A stretch of DNA of 64,000 bases from NCBI GenBank assembly GCA_002077065.1, contig NAJO01000011.1, positions 1-64,000 on the forward strand, written 5' to 3'. Position 1 is the stretch's first letter. Each line of letters starts with the position of its first letter. The notes beneath the pieces are model-generated. The model was not told the DNA's origin. It searched no databases and worked only from the letters and a program-made list of their open reading frames with translations. The position numbers and the translations under genes are program-made. Shown here in pieces: positions 10,117 to 20,096 of the stretch. Origin of the DNA: Cryoendolithus antarcticus (lineage: Eukaryota; Ascomycota; Dothideomycetes; Cladosporiales; Cladosporiaceae).

Positions 10117-11448
10117 TTATATCGGACTCACGTTACCACTCCCATCCCCACTCCTCCTCTCATCAGCAAACGGATCACTGCCCCTCGTCCTCGCCACAAA
10201 CACAGCACCACCCACGCTCCTCCGTGCAGCTCGCGCAGAATGCACACTAGCCGTGTCGCTGTACGCATCACTTGTGACACTCATGGCGCTGTGACTTCTG
10301 CTCGTGCCTGGTCGCGCGGCCACTGCTAATCCGCCGGCAGCTCCAGGCACTTCTTGTAAAGGTGAGACGACGGAAGCGATGGGCGAGGGAGGGTCATTGA
10401 AGGGGTCGAACGGCTCGTGGTCCGAACTATGGGAGATGGTAGGCAGCACTAGAGCAGGTGGCAGAGCATGTGAGTAGCCTGGAGGCGAGCCAGTGCTGGC
10501 GGCCCTCATCTCTGCCTCGAGACTGGATGTAGGCTTCTTGTAAGCCGGCGGCGGCTCGTAGAATGTGCCGTTCGCAACGTGACCCTCAACCGAAGGTCCG
10601 CTCGTCCGCTGCGAAGACATCCGTGATGATGAAGTGTCGAGACCAGTGTAGTAAGTCCTGTTCTCCTCTCCAGTCATCATCGGCGCCGTGGAGAGCGTTG
10701 AGCGGTGGTTCTCCTTGCCTAGCATGGCCATGGGTGGGAGGAGGCTTGGTTCAGGTGCAAGCCCAGCTGCGGCATTACGGCGATTCCGTCTCCTGCGAAG
10801 ACAGACTGGGATGGCGAACAGGAGGAAAAGGGCAATAACAAGCGGGACGAAGACAACTGCTGCTCTGGCGCCGGGTGGAAGTGCATTAAAGCCATGTGCT
10901 ACCGGTGTTGCTGAGGAGCTCGAAGACGAGAGGGTCGTTGGTGTCGGTGAAGCTGAGGAGTCGTGCGTTAAGGGGCCATTTTCCCAAGCGGCTGAGCCGC
11001 CGCTGTGTGTACTCGTGCTGAACGTCGTCGGTGCGGGTGTTGTAGATGATGTACTTTGTTGAGTCGCACTTGACTGTGTATTCGATGTTGCTGCCCCTCC
11101 TACAACCGCACCAGTCTCTGAGCTCGAAGTCTGCGCTGCTACGCTGCTGTCCGTCTGCGACACACCTCCATTCGTCGCCTGCGTCGGAGTAGCTCCGATA
11201 TCGATTGTCGTAGCACTGTCCAGTCCTATGCTCGTCTCCAGCGCAGTAGTGGACGCAGCCGCATTATCCGTTGGCGTCGCATTGGCAGCATTCGCTTCCG
11301 ATGCCACACTCGCAACACTCGCAACGCTCGCAACACTGGCGACACTCGCACTACTGTCCGCCGCCAATTGCGAGAGATATGAAGCCCGCGCAGACATGAT
11401 GCTGCTGTAGTACTGCGACGGGGGACCGTCTTGTTGCCGTTTGTCCAT
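10117..11448 (-). CDS. single-pass membrane protein with Ser/Thr-rich ectodomain and PPxY tail
   Basis: 443 aa from the ATG at 11446-11448; the upstream extension starts only at TTG. Residues about 30-195 are Ser/Thr/Ala-rich and probably O-glycosylated, with a run of five Ser-Val-Ala repeats near the start. One membrane helix (AVVFVPLVIALFLLFAIPV, about 197-215) is followed by a stop-transfer RRRRNRR. The cytosolic tail is long and Ser/Pro-rich, with EPPPAYKK, a PPxY-type site for WW-domain ligases such as Rsp5. The layout resembles fungal cell-wall stress sensors (Mid2/Wsc-like) and WW-ligase adaptors. No signal peptide is seen at this start, so either a 5' exon is missing or it is a signal-anchor protein. 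The gene sits between two HET copies of the opposite fate. Function is inferred from architecture only. Confidence 0.75.
   Translation of the reverse strand: MDKRQQDGPPSQYYSSIMSARASYLSQLAADSSASVASVASVASVASVASEANAANATPTDNAAASTTALETSIGLDSATTIDIGATPTQATNGGVSQTDSSVAAQTSSSETGAVVGGAATSNTQSSATQQSTSSTTPAPTTFSTSTHSGGSAAWENGPLTHDSSASPTPTTLSSSSSSATPVAHGFNALPPGARAAVVFVPLVIALFLLFAIPVCLRRRRNRRNAAAGLAPEPSLLPPMAMLGKENHRSTLSTAPMMTGEENRTYYTGLDTSSSRMSSQRTSGPSVEGHVANGTFYEPPPAYKKPTSSLEAEMRAASTGSPPGYSHALPPALVLPTISHSSDHEPFDPFNDPPSPIASVVSPLQEVPGAAGGLAVAARPGTSRSHSAMSVTSDAYSDTASVHSARAARRSVGGAVFVARTRGSDPFADERRSGDGSGNVSPI
11299..11346 (-). repeat. 9-bp coding minisatellite (Ser-Val-Ala)5
   Basis: Five tandem 9-bp units, slightly diverged in third positions, encode Ser-Val-Ala repeats in the ectodomain of the membrane protein. 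Such coding repeats often vary in copy number between strains. Confidence 0.8.
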
Positions 11449-12192
11449 CTTCGCAAACTCCAGAGGCTTCCTGAGGGTATATCGCAATGCTGTGCAAGGC
11501 TGACAGGCTCAGCTCAGCTCCTGCGGCGCGGGATTGGTAGGATCTGGGGCGGTGCTAAGGATGCCGGTGAATGATGGACTACAGCACTGAGGAAGACATT
11601 GACTGAGGCTCACAATACGAAGACAAGGCAGTGCAGTGTTAGAGCGTGCTACAAGTGAGATGTTGGTGCAACGTGCGGGGAGCCTACTCCATCATTGCTT
11701 GCTGGGGGTGAAGTCATGTCGTGACCGTGCATGTGCGTGGTGGTGTGACTTGACGGGGATTGGCTTACCGTCTGCCGTTGCTTTCTTTACCCCACATGCT
11801 GCGATCAGAGATCTGGAGAGAGTTCGAATGCGGGCAGTATGTCGACTTCAGCCGGGATTACGATTCGCAGCAAGCAATGCGTCGTGAATGTATTCATGCG
11901 CAAGTTGTGCTTCCTGTGCTTGCTGTGTTATCGAGGTGTAACACATATCGAGGTACCGTAACGCTCGGTTTCACAGAAGTCCTTCGGGATCTCCATGTCA
12001 GACTCCGGAGGCGCGCGCCAAGTCCGCAAAGTAGCCAAGAATAGACGATGTCGCCTGAGGATTCCAGCGTTAGGCATTGAATGTTGAGTTGCGGAAGCCA
12101 GAGGTAAGTCCGCAGCATTCGCGGTATAATCATCAAGAACGGACGGGCTAGTCCGCAGCAGGATGGTAGCCACAGAGGCTTTGGAAGCTTCC
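11449..12192. other. intergenic, downstream of the third HET copy
   Basis: About 740 bp. The 3' limit of the decayed HET gene is uncertain, so part of this stretch (12.19-11.9 kb) may belong to it. Short competing frames only. Confidence 0.3.
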
Positions 12193-14354
12193 CTACCGCC
12201 CTTTGAAGCAGTCCAAGATGATCCCAGCATTCGTGCAAGGCACCCAGAGGCGTGTCTCTCTGTCCTCCGGACCACAGCAAGGCCAGAAGGAGCCGGAAGG
12301 TGTCGCGTATCCTGTCATTGTCGGCCGTCTGGAACTCATGACAAAGGCGCCAGCCAATCTGGTCGTTCCGCGTACGATGATCCAGGCGAGCGGCATACGC
12401 TGACGCTGAAATACTCCTTGAACGTGGCTCTGGGCTTTGCGCAATCTCCTGTCCACATTGGAATATCTTATGGCTTCCAGCAGTTGGCGTACATGCCACT
12501 TGAAGAGGGCGCGATCACTGTTGCCTGCTCCGGGTGATACTCCTCTTGACGTCCGTTGGATATCTGCATCTGTAAATTGGGCGGGCATGACATTTAACAG
12601 TGGACGATCCTCGGCGAAGTAAAAACGCAGAAGACATACCATCGTGGCGAAATCCTCAGAATCAAACACAAGGTCAAATCGTTTTGATGGATCAACATCT
12701 TCCGCTTGCCAGGTAGCCGCCACGAATGCTGAGCCGAGAACGTTCAGGCGATCATCGCTAGACTGGCGCAGTAACAGCGCCGGACATGTATACGCTGATA
12801 TCCATCTGGTCTGTATCGCTGTACAATCCAGTCTCCAGACTGCACAATGTCCACAATAATGGCTTCCACAGACTGCTCCCTTGCCAGCTTGTGGATCTCC
12901 TGGTCCGAAGTCAAACCGGATTCTGGATAGACCCAGGGGTATTCGGACTGGCTTCCGCGCTCCCCAAGCACCAGTCCCAGCTTGTTCGGGATATTTGACG
13001 ACCTGTCCAGCCGGCGAGCCGAATGCTTGCGTCCAGTGCAGCCCCGATATTTCCATGCGCTAAGGATTTGATTCCCAGCTGAACATGGAGACGAGCAGCA
13101 ACGGCAGCCAGGAGAACCGGGTCGTTAGGTTGCAACGCCGATACCTCAGCAACAAGATGGAAGCGTCGCACAGCGTCATCTATGTGGCTGCTAGGTGTGA
13201 CTGTCGTCCAGCCATACTCGCGTTCACGGGTCATGAGCAGCTGTGTAGCAAGTCTGAACGGCGTGTTGCTATAGTCGGTAACGATTTGGGCGGAGATCTC
13301 AGGTTTCAGAATGCTCAATATAGCACAGATCTCGTCAAGAGGATTAGAACACTTGAGGTCTTTCGTGTTCTCGAGTGCCTATGTAATCGACAGTGTGCGC
13401 TGTATTGTAGTACGCGCTAGTCTCAACATCCCAGCACGATCTCCGAAGCTGAATGGAGCCTGCTCGAACTCCACTGCAATACCACACGACTCCATCAAGT
13501 TGGAGACAAGGCATCCATTTAGCTGACCTGTCACGAGATTCCATGAGCACCAAGAAGGGAGCCTGAGATCTCCATCACCGTAAGAATCATCCTGACTGCT
13601 GACTGCAACCAAGCCCTCCAGTGCGATCAGAGGACAGTAGCTCCGCCCGCAGCAAAGTATAGGTCCTGTGGCCATGTACAACTCCTGCGCCACCCAGACT
13701 CTCTTGAAGTAGTCGCGCCTCAAAATGGCCGACAGAGCCCTCAGCATTCGAAGTTGACGACTGATTGAGAAGCGAAGTCGCCACACCACAGATCTGACCA
13801 ATCTGCGCCGTCTCGCACGCGGGATAGCCAATGACCGGAAGGTGGAGGAACCAGTCTCGTCGAGGTAGCGCGCGAATTCAAGAAGACGCGACTGGTATTC
13901 GCATACGAAGGCTAGTAAATGTTCGCTGTCATCCGCGTGCAGCCCGACGCGTACCAGTACTTTATCGGCGGCCTCATAGATGCTGCCCATTCTCTGCACC
14001 TGGTGACTCTTCTCGGCATCATCAGCCTGTTTGATGCAGATAGCATCTAGCCAGTAGTAGGATCGTCGATCATGCCAGAAGGGCTTGTCGAAGTACATAC
14101 GCGCAGTTGCTTCGTACTGTCATTGTCAATGTTCCGTTGAGCGAGATCTCACATGGATCCGCAGGGTCTCCCCAAGTGTACGAGATAGCCGCGTACTTCG
14201 GAGCAAAGGCAATCGACCATGTCGTGAGTTTGCACCTGACGGGTCCATCTACGGCCGCCTCCAAGATCTCAATCAGGCGGATATGAGTACTCGCGTGGGG
14301 AAGTCCATCATACTGGTACAGTGGCAATTCAGCGTCGTCGTTTGAAGCTTCCAT
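12193..14354 (-). pseudogene. HET-domain protein, third paralog, heavily decayed
   Basis: The start at ATG 14352-14354 matches those of the paralogs. The HET domain is split at 14081, where one extra C separates RSNCAYVLRQA from FWHDRRSYYWLDAIC. The frame then runs to an in-frame TAG at 13379-13381. The same frame continues beyond it with matching sequence (CSNPLDEICAILSILKPEI). A run of four C at 12962-12965 lacks one base relative to the reading needed to join the upstream WDWCLG region to the following SGDWIVQRYRPDGY frame. A further shift near 12.79 kb leads into a frame with FDLVFDSEDFATMVCLLRFYF, which matches the paralogs. That gives at least three indels and one nonsense change. The 3' end is approximate. 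It was once a full paralog of 3962-6001. Confidence 0.8.
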
Positions 14355-14785
14355 GGCTTCAGTCACCGTGATCCTTAGCCACCACAGGAGTGTGGAATTT
14401 GTAGTTCGACCAGGTTGCGGACAAGATAACATTGTATTCAGCGCAAGGCTGCGCGGCTGTGTTGAATTCTCAAGCCATCGCTGCGCCTAGACAGACATCA
14501 TTCACAATGCGTCAAGTCATGTATCACGCATTCGAAATGCAGGATGAATGCCTCTCAATACTTTCGTGGGTTGTCTACTGTGTGCCATGTCGTTGAGATG
14601 TTATTGACGATGCGAGACGCGGGTGCGAAGGTAGCAGGATGTGCTCAGCCTTGGCGCTTTTCATGGCGGGCATCGGAAGCAGTATAGGAGGGCGCCTTTA
14701 CAAGCAGACGCGAACACTACGTCTACAGGTGTTCGCGGACTCTTCGGTGGTAGTTCTTCCACTGTACAACCTTCAAACGTCCCCG
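14355..14785. other. intergenic
   Basis: This 431 bp between the third HET copy and the 3' end of the FAD monooxygenase gene holds no recognisable feature. Confidence 0.35.
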
Positions 14786-16102
14786 CTACCTTCCCTCATC
14801 CCTACACCTCTCATAAGTTTCGTCCAGATCCTCCTCCCAGATCGACTTCATCCTCGTCCTTGTACCCTCAGCCATCATCTCTAGTCGTGCTTCAAAGCTC
14901 AGTCCCTCCATACCTTTCCCAATCAGCTCATAGTTCAGCCCTGCGGCTCGACTGCCACTTTGCGTCTTCTGTGCTCGAGGAAGGCGCGCTGCTTGGTACA
15001 ACTCCATCGCTTCCTCCAAGCCGTCGAGTTGAGATGACGGAGATTCTGAAGAAGAGGCAGACAGGTAGTCCGCCACGACACGTCCAAGCACCCACCCATC
15101 TTCCATCGCCTGCCCAGCCCCAGCGCCAAGATGTGGCAGCATGGCGTGCGCTGCATCGCCGAGCAGCGCGACCCGCCCCTCCATAAAGTGCCACTGATGC
15201 AAAGGATCGCGGTCATGGATCTTCCATCGACTCACCTGCTCCGGCATGAGCTCAATCAGCTTCTGCACAGTCGTCTCAAAGCCAGCGAAGTCCTTCTCCA
15301 CGTCGCGTCGCGAGCAAGCCGACACCCAACTCTCCTCCGCGCCTAATCTAGCGATATCATCGGGAGACTTCGTAACAAACGCCACGATGTTTAGTGCTTT
15401 GTTCGAGCTGATCGGAAAGGTGAGGAAGTGTCTTTCTTCTGCGATCCAGCAGGCTGAGTAAGACTCATAAGGCCAGAATGGTAGATCTGATGTGGGAAGC
15501 ACGGCACGATAGGCGATCTGAGAAGCTGGAGGTGGGGGCGGTGTCAAGGGCAGCATCTGGTGGAGAGTTGCAGAGTGAATGCCATCGCTCGCAAGCACCA
15601 GGTTGGCAGTAGCGGTAGTCGAGTCGGAGAAGTGGAGGCGTGATGTCAAGCCATCGAGATCCTCTATGCGAAGGCACTCTTTGCTCGTGAGGAGCTCTGC
15701 AGCGTTCCGGTCCTCGACTGCGTTCTTAAGAATCGCCAGCAGATCACTCCTCGCACATGGCGCTTGCCTTATGACCGCATCGTCCTTTACCGGCACTGTG
15801 ACCACCTCTCCGCCATCGTCAAACTGCCGGAAAGTGATCCATATGCCTTGTCGATGGCCAGCTATGGCATTCAACTTGTCACCAAGCCCGAGCTTGTGTA
15901 TCAGGCGAGCGGCATTCACCCCGAGACCGACGCCGGCGCCAATCTCGCGGTAAGCGGAGGACTGTTCGTAGACTGAAATCTTGACATTGCGGGAAGACGG
16001 AGAAGAAAGCAGGGAGATGTGGTGATGAATGCAGAGGGCCGCGAAGAGGCCTCCAATGCCACCGCCGATGATGGCGATGTTGAACGGCTTGGACGTCGAC
16101 AT
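14786..16102 (-). CDS. FAD-dependent monooxygenase (salicylate hydroxylase-like)
   Basis: 438 aa, intronless. It is a group A flavoprotein aromatic hydroxylase by motif. The dinucleotide-binding GGGIGG is at residues 13-18, and the acidic end of the second strand is VYEQ near 44-47. The DG motif (ASDGIHS) is at 171-177, and the FAD-binding GD motif (LLGDAAHAMLPHLGAG) begins at about 313. Length is normal for the family. These enzymes use NAD(P)H and oxygen to hydroxylate, and sometimes decarboxylate, aromatic acids such as salicylate. The true substrate cannot be read from sequence. The gene is divergent from the PQ-loop transporter gene, sharing about 340 bp. No biosynthetic core gene is adjacent, so a role in aromatic catabolism or detoxification is more likely than in a cluster. 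Confidence 0.88.
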   Translation of the reverse strand: MSTSKPFNIAIIGGGIGGLFAALCIHHHISLLSSPSSRNVKISVYEQSSAYREIGAGVGLGVNAARLIHKLGLGDKLNAIAGHRQGIWITFRQFDDGGEVVTVPVKDDAVIRQAPCARSDLLAILKNAVEDRNAAELLTSKECLRIEDLDGLTSRLHFSDSTTATANLVLASDGIHSATLHQMLPLTPPPPPASQIAYRAVLPTSDLPFWPYESYSACWIAEERHFLTFPISSNKALNIVAFVTKSPDDIARLGAEESWVSACSRRDVEKDFAGFETTVQKLIELMPEQVSRWKIHDRDPLHQWHFMEGRVALLGDAAHAMLPHLGAGAGQAMEDGWVLGRVVADYLSASSSESPSSQLDGLEEAMELYQAARLPRAQKTQSGSRAAGLNYELIGKGMEGLSFEARLEMMAEGTRTRMKSIWEEDLDETYERCRDEGR

Positions 16103-16444
16103 GATGAAGTGGGAGAAGCTGGACAGTAAGAACTTACATGTTATTCACGCACGAAGAGACCTAGGCCACGCATCACTCGATGATCTATGTGAGGTCAGCA
16201 TGCATGTAGATGGCAAAGACGGCACTTCGTCAGGCGAGGAAGAGGCAAGTCATGGTCGCCGGACAAAGGTAAAGCCGGACCGAACCCAGCGCGGGGGAGA
16301 GCTCAAACCTTGTCGCGTGCCCTATCCATTTCGAGTCTCTCCCAATGCATTTTCTGCCTTCATTCTCCCAACAATCATTGAGAAGAGACATACCTCACCG
16401 TCCTCTCCGCTCCGTCCTGTCTCTTCACCTCATATACCTCCACC
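16103..16444. promoter_or_regulatory. bidirectional promoter region
   Basis: This 342 bp lies between the divergent monooxygenase and PQ-loop transporter genes. A pyrimidine-rich tract (about 16390-16440) lies just before the transporter ATG, typical of fungal core promoters. No specific factor site is claimed. Confidence 0.5.
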
Positions 16445-17437
16445 ATGGTGATTCCCCTCACCACCCACGAAGCCCTCTCCGGCATCTTCGGCTCCATCTC
16501 CCTCGCATCCTGGATCTTCCTCCTCGTCCCGCAACTCCTCGAAAACTACACCAACGGCAACGCAGACGGCATCTCTCTGCCCTTCCTCCTCATTTGGGCT
16601 GCTGGCGATGTGTTAAACCTGGCAGGCGCGCTCTGGGCAGGCTTGGTGCCGACCGTTATCGCGCTGGCTGTGTACTTCTGCTTTGCTGATGGGGCGTTGA
16701 TCGCGCAGTGTGTGTACTACAGGAGTCTGAAGAGTAGTCAAGAGGAGATGAAAGAAGTTGCGGAGGAGACCAGCGCGTTGCTTGGGAATGGAGAGGCGGT
16801 AGGAAGTCCGAGGACGAGGAGGGCGGGGAGCCAGGGAAGTAACATTGGGTTACCGGGATCGCATCGCAGGCCGAGCAGTACGGCCTCCTTAGCGAAGCGG
16901 AACCCGAGCTACACATCATCTTCATCGCATCATCGCGAAAGTCTGGCTGCGATCTTGGAGGAACCCACGCAACGATCAGCCTGGCTGAAGAACACCCTCT
17001 CCATCATCGGCATACTCTTCGTAGGCACAGCTGGCTGGGCGATCGCATACCGCACTGGCACATGGCAGCCTGTACCTGAGCCTCGTCCAGGCGGCTCCGT
17101 AGACTCGACACCCACACCCCTCGGCGCAGAGCTTCTAGGCTACGGCAGCGCAGTGCTCTACCTCGGCGCCCGCATCCCACAGATCATCAAGAACCAGCGA
17201 TCGCGATCTTGCGAAGGTCTGTCATTGCTCTTCTTCATGCTCAGCTTGGTGGGTAATGCGAGCTACGGCGCAGGCATACTGTTTCATTCTCTGGAGAAGG
17301 GATATGTCATGACGAACCTGCCGTGGCTGATCGGGAGTTTGGGGACGATGGTAGAGGATGGGGCTATCTTTGTGCAGTTCAGTGTGTTCGGGGAGAAGAA
17401 GGAGGAAGACGAGGAAGAGGATGCGGTTGTGGGGTGA
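16445..17437 (+). CDS. PQ-loop vacuolar/lysosomal amino-acid transporter-like protein
   Basis: 330 aa, intronless, seven predicted membrane segments. There are two PQ-loop repeats: LVPQLLENYTNGNADG with PQ at 29-30, and ARIPQIIKNQRSRSCEG with PQ at 245-246. The repeats are separated by a long cytosolic Ser-rich loop (about 95-180). This matches the Ypq1/Stm1/PQLC2 family, which exports cationic amino acids from the vacuole or lysosome. The two prolines of the PQ motifs act as hinges in that family. The acidic tail (EEDEEED) is cytosolic. The start is the first ATG after a pyrimidine tract and gives the expected N-terminal repeat. Substrate specificity is inferred from family. Confidence 0.9.
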   Translation: MVIPLTTHEALSGIFGSISLASWIFLLVPQLLENYTNGNADGISLPFLLIWAAGDVLNLAGALWAGLVPTVIALAVYFCFADGALIAQCVYYRSLKSSQEEMKEVAEETSALLGNGEAVGSPRTRRAGSQGSNIGLPGSHRRPSSTASLAKRNPSYTSSSSHHRESLAAILEEPTQRSAWLKNTLSIIGILFVGTAGWAIAYRTGTWQPVPEPRPGGSVDSTPTPLGAELLGYGSAVLYLGARIPQIIKNQRSRSCEGLSLLFFMLSLVGNASYGAGILFHSLEKGYVMTNLPWLIGSLGTMVEDGAIFVQFSVFGEKKEEDEEEDAVVG

Positions 17438-17817
17438 AGAGCCGATTGCATGAGGGTTTCATCCCTTGCGCGGTCTTGGTGTTGAGAGCTTGTGATGTGC
17501 TTTATCCTGAGTGCTACATGAAGAACAAGCCAGCTGTCATGCCCTCGCACAGGGCCACCGACATCTGGTCTTCCGGATCCCACTCAGCGAGGCATTCTCT
17601 GACTTGCCAGGTGCCCAATCAGTCATCGGACGGGAGCTGCTCCATTACTGATTGTGCTCCTCATCTAGTAACCCGCTGATGCGGATACAATGTTCATATC
17701 GAGCAAATTGCGCCGCGCCGACAAATCAATATCTAGGCTTCGCCTTCCAAGAATTCGACAGTCCCCTTCCGGCTACCGGATATCACCTCCATGGTCTGCA
17801 TCTACCTCGCCAGAGGG
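17438..17817. other. intergenic, convergent 3' ends
   Basis: This 380 bp between the PQ-loop transporter gene and the minus-strand disordered-protein gene is expected to hold 3' UTRs. Nothing else is seen. Confidence 0.35.
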
Positions 17818-18978
17818 TCAGCTACAAATCGCTGTCTTTATCCATTCATCGCCGATCCCGCAACCCCAGCTCACGGTCCACGCGCCTCTCAGTCCATCAC
17901 CAACACCGCTGATCCGCACACAGGGTCCCGGCGATTGGCCTCTTTCAGCGTAGCGCGAGCGGCGGGTGTCCGACCCTTGCTCAGATGAGCGGCGCGAGCG
18001 GGGGTACGACACTACTGGCGACCTTCCTCGCGGTCCGCAACCAGTGCTAGCGTATGCCTTGTCACTATTCCTCAAGGACGCATGAGATGAGCGTGAGGGA
18101 AACAGATACTGCTGTGTACGCTCGTCCCAGACATGCTCGTGCGTCTTGCTCGCCGCCGATCTGTTGCTTTTCGCGCGGGATGGCGGAGGACTCGCGTTGC
18201 GCTTGGCGCGGGCGAAGTTCTCGAGAATGGGATCGCGTTCGCTGCTGTGACTTGAGCGGGCTGGGAGGTCGGGGAAGCTGAAGTGCCCTGGCGTGGACGT
18301 CGAGTTCGTGCGACCCGAGCGGTGGGATGCGGCTGCGCTACCCTGTTTCGAGCGCTGGCTGACGCTGCTCCCGGGGTTGATCGTGGAGGGAGGCTTCTTG
18401 CTGGATGCTGAGGATCGCGGGTCACGCGCTTGCATCGAAGTCTGGATGCGCGTGCTGTTCTGGTCGCGAGTACGTTGCGAGGACGTGGTGCTGCGCTCTA
18501 CTCTGGTTCCGTCGTCTCTACCGCTTCTCTTCGAAGACCTCGAAGCCTCACTCCTGTGACTCCTGGCCTCACTCCCGCCATTCCTTGATCCGCGACTGGA
18601 TCCTTCCATTCCATCTTCGAGCCTTAGCCTCTCCATATCGACGTCGATCTCGACTCTCGCTTCCCACTCGCTCTCCCTATCACCATCGTCGCGACCCTCT
18701 CCAGCCCTCCCACGGAATGCGCCCAATCTGTCCTCCCCTCTCAAGTCCTGCACAGCTGCACCATACCCCTCGCGCCCTCCCTGCTGGATGCCTGTTTCGC
18801 ACGCGGCAGAGATGGGGTATCGCTGATAGAAGCCTGGCGGCATTGGTGCTGTGGGTGCGAGCATGTAGCCGGAGAAGGGAGGTGGGCCGGGTGGACGCAT
18901 TGTGAGGGATGGAAAGGGACCGCGGTAAGTTGCAGGGATGGGAGTATAAAAGGAGTAGTTGGGGAAGGCCATGGTCAT
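17818..18978 (-). CDS. disordered Ser/Arg-rich protein, function unknown
   Basis: 386 aa from ATG 18978; a second ATG follows two codons later. The N-terminus is Pro/Tyr/Phe-rich (PNYSFYTPIPATYRGPFP, PPGPPPFSGYM). A charged stretch (MERLRLEDG) follows, then about 200 residues of Ser/Arg-rich low complexity with many RSS/RRS sites. A short motif HVWDERTQQYLFPSRSSH near residue 290 looks ordered and may be the conserved part. No membrane segment or enzyme motif is seen. The last residues (TVSWGCGIGDEWIKTAICS) differ in composition, and a 3' intron could change the end. I do not recognise a family. Confidence 0.55.
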   Translation of the reverse strand: MTMAFPNYSFYTPIPATYRGPFPSLTMRPPGPPPFSGYMLAPTAPMPPGFYQRYPISAACETGIQQGGREGYGAAVQDLRGEDRLGAFRGRAGEGRDDGDRESEWEARVEIDVDMERLRLEDGMEGSSRGSRNGGSEARSHRSEASRSSKRSGRDDGTRVERSTTSSQRTRDQNSTRIQTSMQARDPRSSASSKKPPSTINPGSSVSQRSKQGSAAASHRSGRTNSTSTPGHFSFPDLPARSSHSSERDPILENFARAKRNASPPPSRAKSNRSAASKTHEHVWDERTQQYLFPSRSSHASLRNSDKAYASTGCGPRGRSPVVSYPRSRRSSEQGSDTRRSRYAERGQSPGPCVRISGVGDGLRGAWTVSWGCGIGDEWIKTAICS

Positions 18979-19580
18979 GGCGCTGGATCAAGGATGGCGG
19001 TGGGTGGTGGTGCTTTGTTGGACAGTCGGAACGGACGCGTGGAGCTCACCACTTTTTGAGTGAGGCGCGCCGCGTCGGTACCAACTGCTGTGTAGGGTAT
19101 GCAGTAGCGTTCTAAGAAAAGTGTCGGTGGCCTAGAAGATGTTGTAGAGGAGCTGCCGTATCAAGTCGAAGTCAAAGGTGATCACTCAATGTCAACAAAG
19201 ACTTTCTGCACGAGTGTCGCGCCGGGCCGCCGAATTGAGATGGTGAACTGAAGTCAAGTGAACGTAGGTACCCTTCTTACCCGCATAGCCAGGTGTTCAA
19301 CTCGGACACACGACTCTTAAGACTTTGATTCATCTGTTGATCGGGTTTCCGGAGGGCACTCGGCGTACTCGTTGACTATCTCGCATAGACCATACTTTCA
19401 AGTATTCTTTGTGCTATCCCCTAGGCTCTGCATTATACAAGTCTGCGGGCAGTGCTGTTCGCATCGATCGATCAGCATCGTCGTACCTTTCTGTCAATCA
19501 GCAAAATGCGAGGACTGTACCAGGTATAATTAGTTCGTCGAGCGCCATCGAAGATTTTCGCTAGCGCAGTCGGCGTTCGG
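18979..19580. other. intergenic
   Basis: This 602 bp upstream of the disordered-protein gene includes its promoter. No other feature is recognised. Confidence 0.3.
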
Positions 19581-20096
19581 ATGGAGGATACCCTTCTTCG
19601 CCGTGGCCGTTCTAGGGAACATTGGCATCGACGATCGCGAGGCTATATCCGTGGACTCGCGTGGCGATTAATAGCAGTCCTTGGACCGCCGATCCGATAA
19701 TCCTTGTTCGTCTTGCTCGCTGTGTGGGCTCTTCGGGCTCGAATTTACTAGGTACGCTGTCGGAACCGTGTCGATACTGTTACATTACTGCCGTTGCTCC
19801 ATGTGTGGTCCATTGCAGTGCTACAAGCGCTTTGGTAGCTTTGCTTCTGCCAGAACGCCTTGGACGCGATGCCTTTCCGTGCATGGCTGCGGGCTGATCG
19901 CGCTGTCGTGACTCTGCTCATCGTCCTGGCGTTCTTTCATAAACCCAATGCTCAGGTGAACTGTACTGGCCACAAGCGTAGTTGCTGGATGTTCGGAGGA
20001 CTGGCTGTACTTCTGTCGATTCTGATCTCCGTCGAATCAGTGTATTCGGCTGCTAAAAAAGCATGTCGCATTCAGTGTCATCTTCGACAAGCCTAG
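19581..20096 (+). pseudogene. relic of a multi-pass membrane protein with three in-frame stops
   Basis: From ATG 19581 one frame gives MEDTLLRRGRSREHW... and reaches TAA at 19701-19703. The same frame continues as hydrophobic protein (SLFVLLAVWALRARIY) to a TAG, continues again (VDTVTLLPLLHVWSIAVLQ) to a second TAG, then reads to 20096 with VVTLLIVLAFF, CTGHKRSCWMFGG and LAVLLSILISVESVYSA. All four segments stay in phase, and three or four look like membrane helices. The stops fit CAA to TAA and CAG to TAG changes, the CpA to TpA direction of fungal RIP. I cannot name the family. A spliced gene is the alternative, but no introns removing all three stops were found. Confidence 0.4.

Noticed and set aside
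14786..17437. Secondary-metabolite cluster built on the monooxygenase and transporter
   Set aside because: No polyketide synthase, NRPS, terpene synthase or pathway regulator is near, and the PQ-loop protein is a vacuolar amino-acid type.
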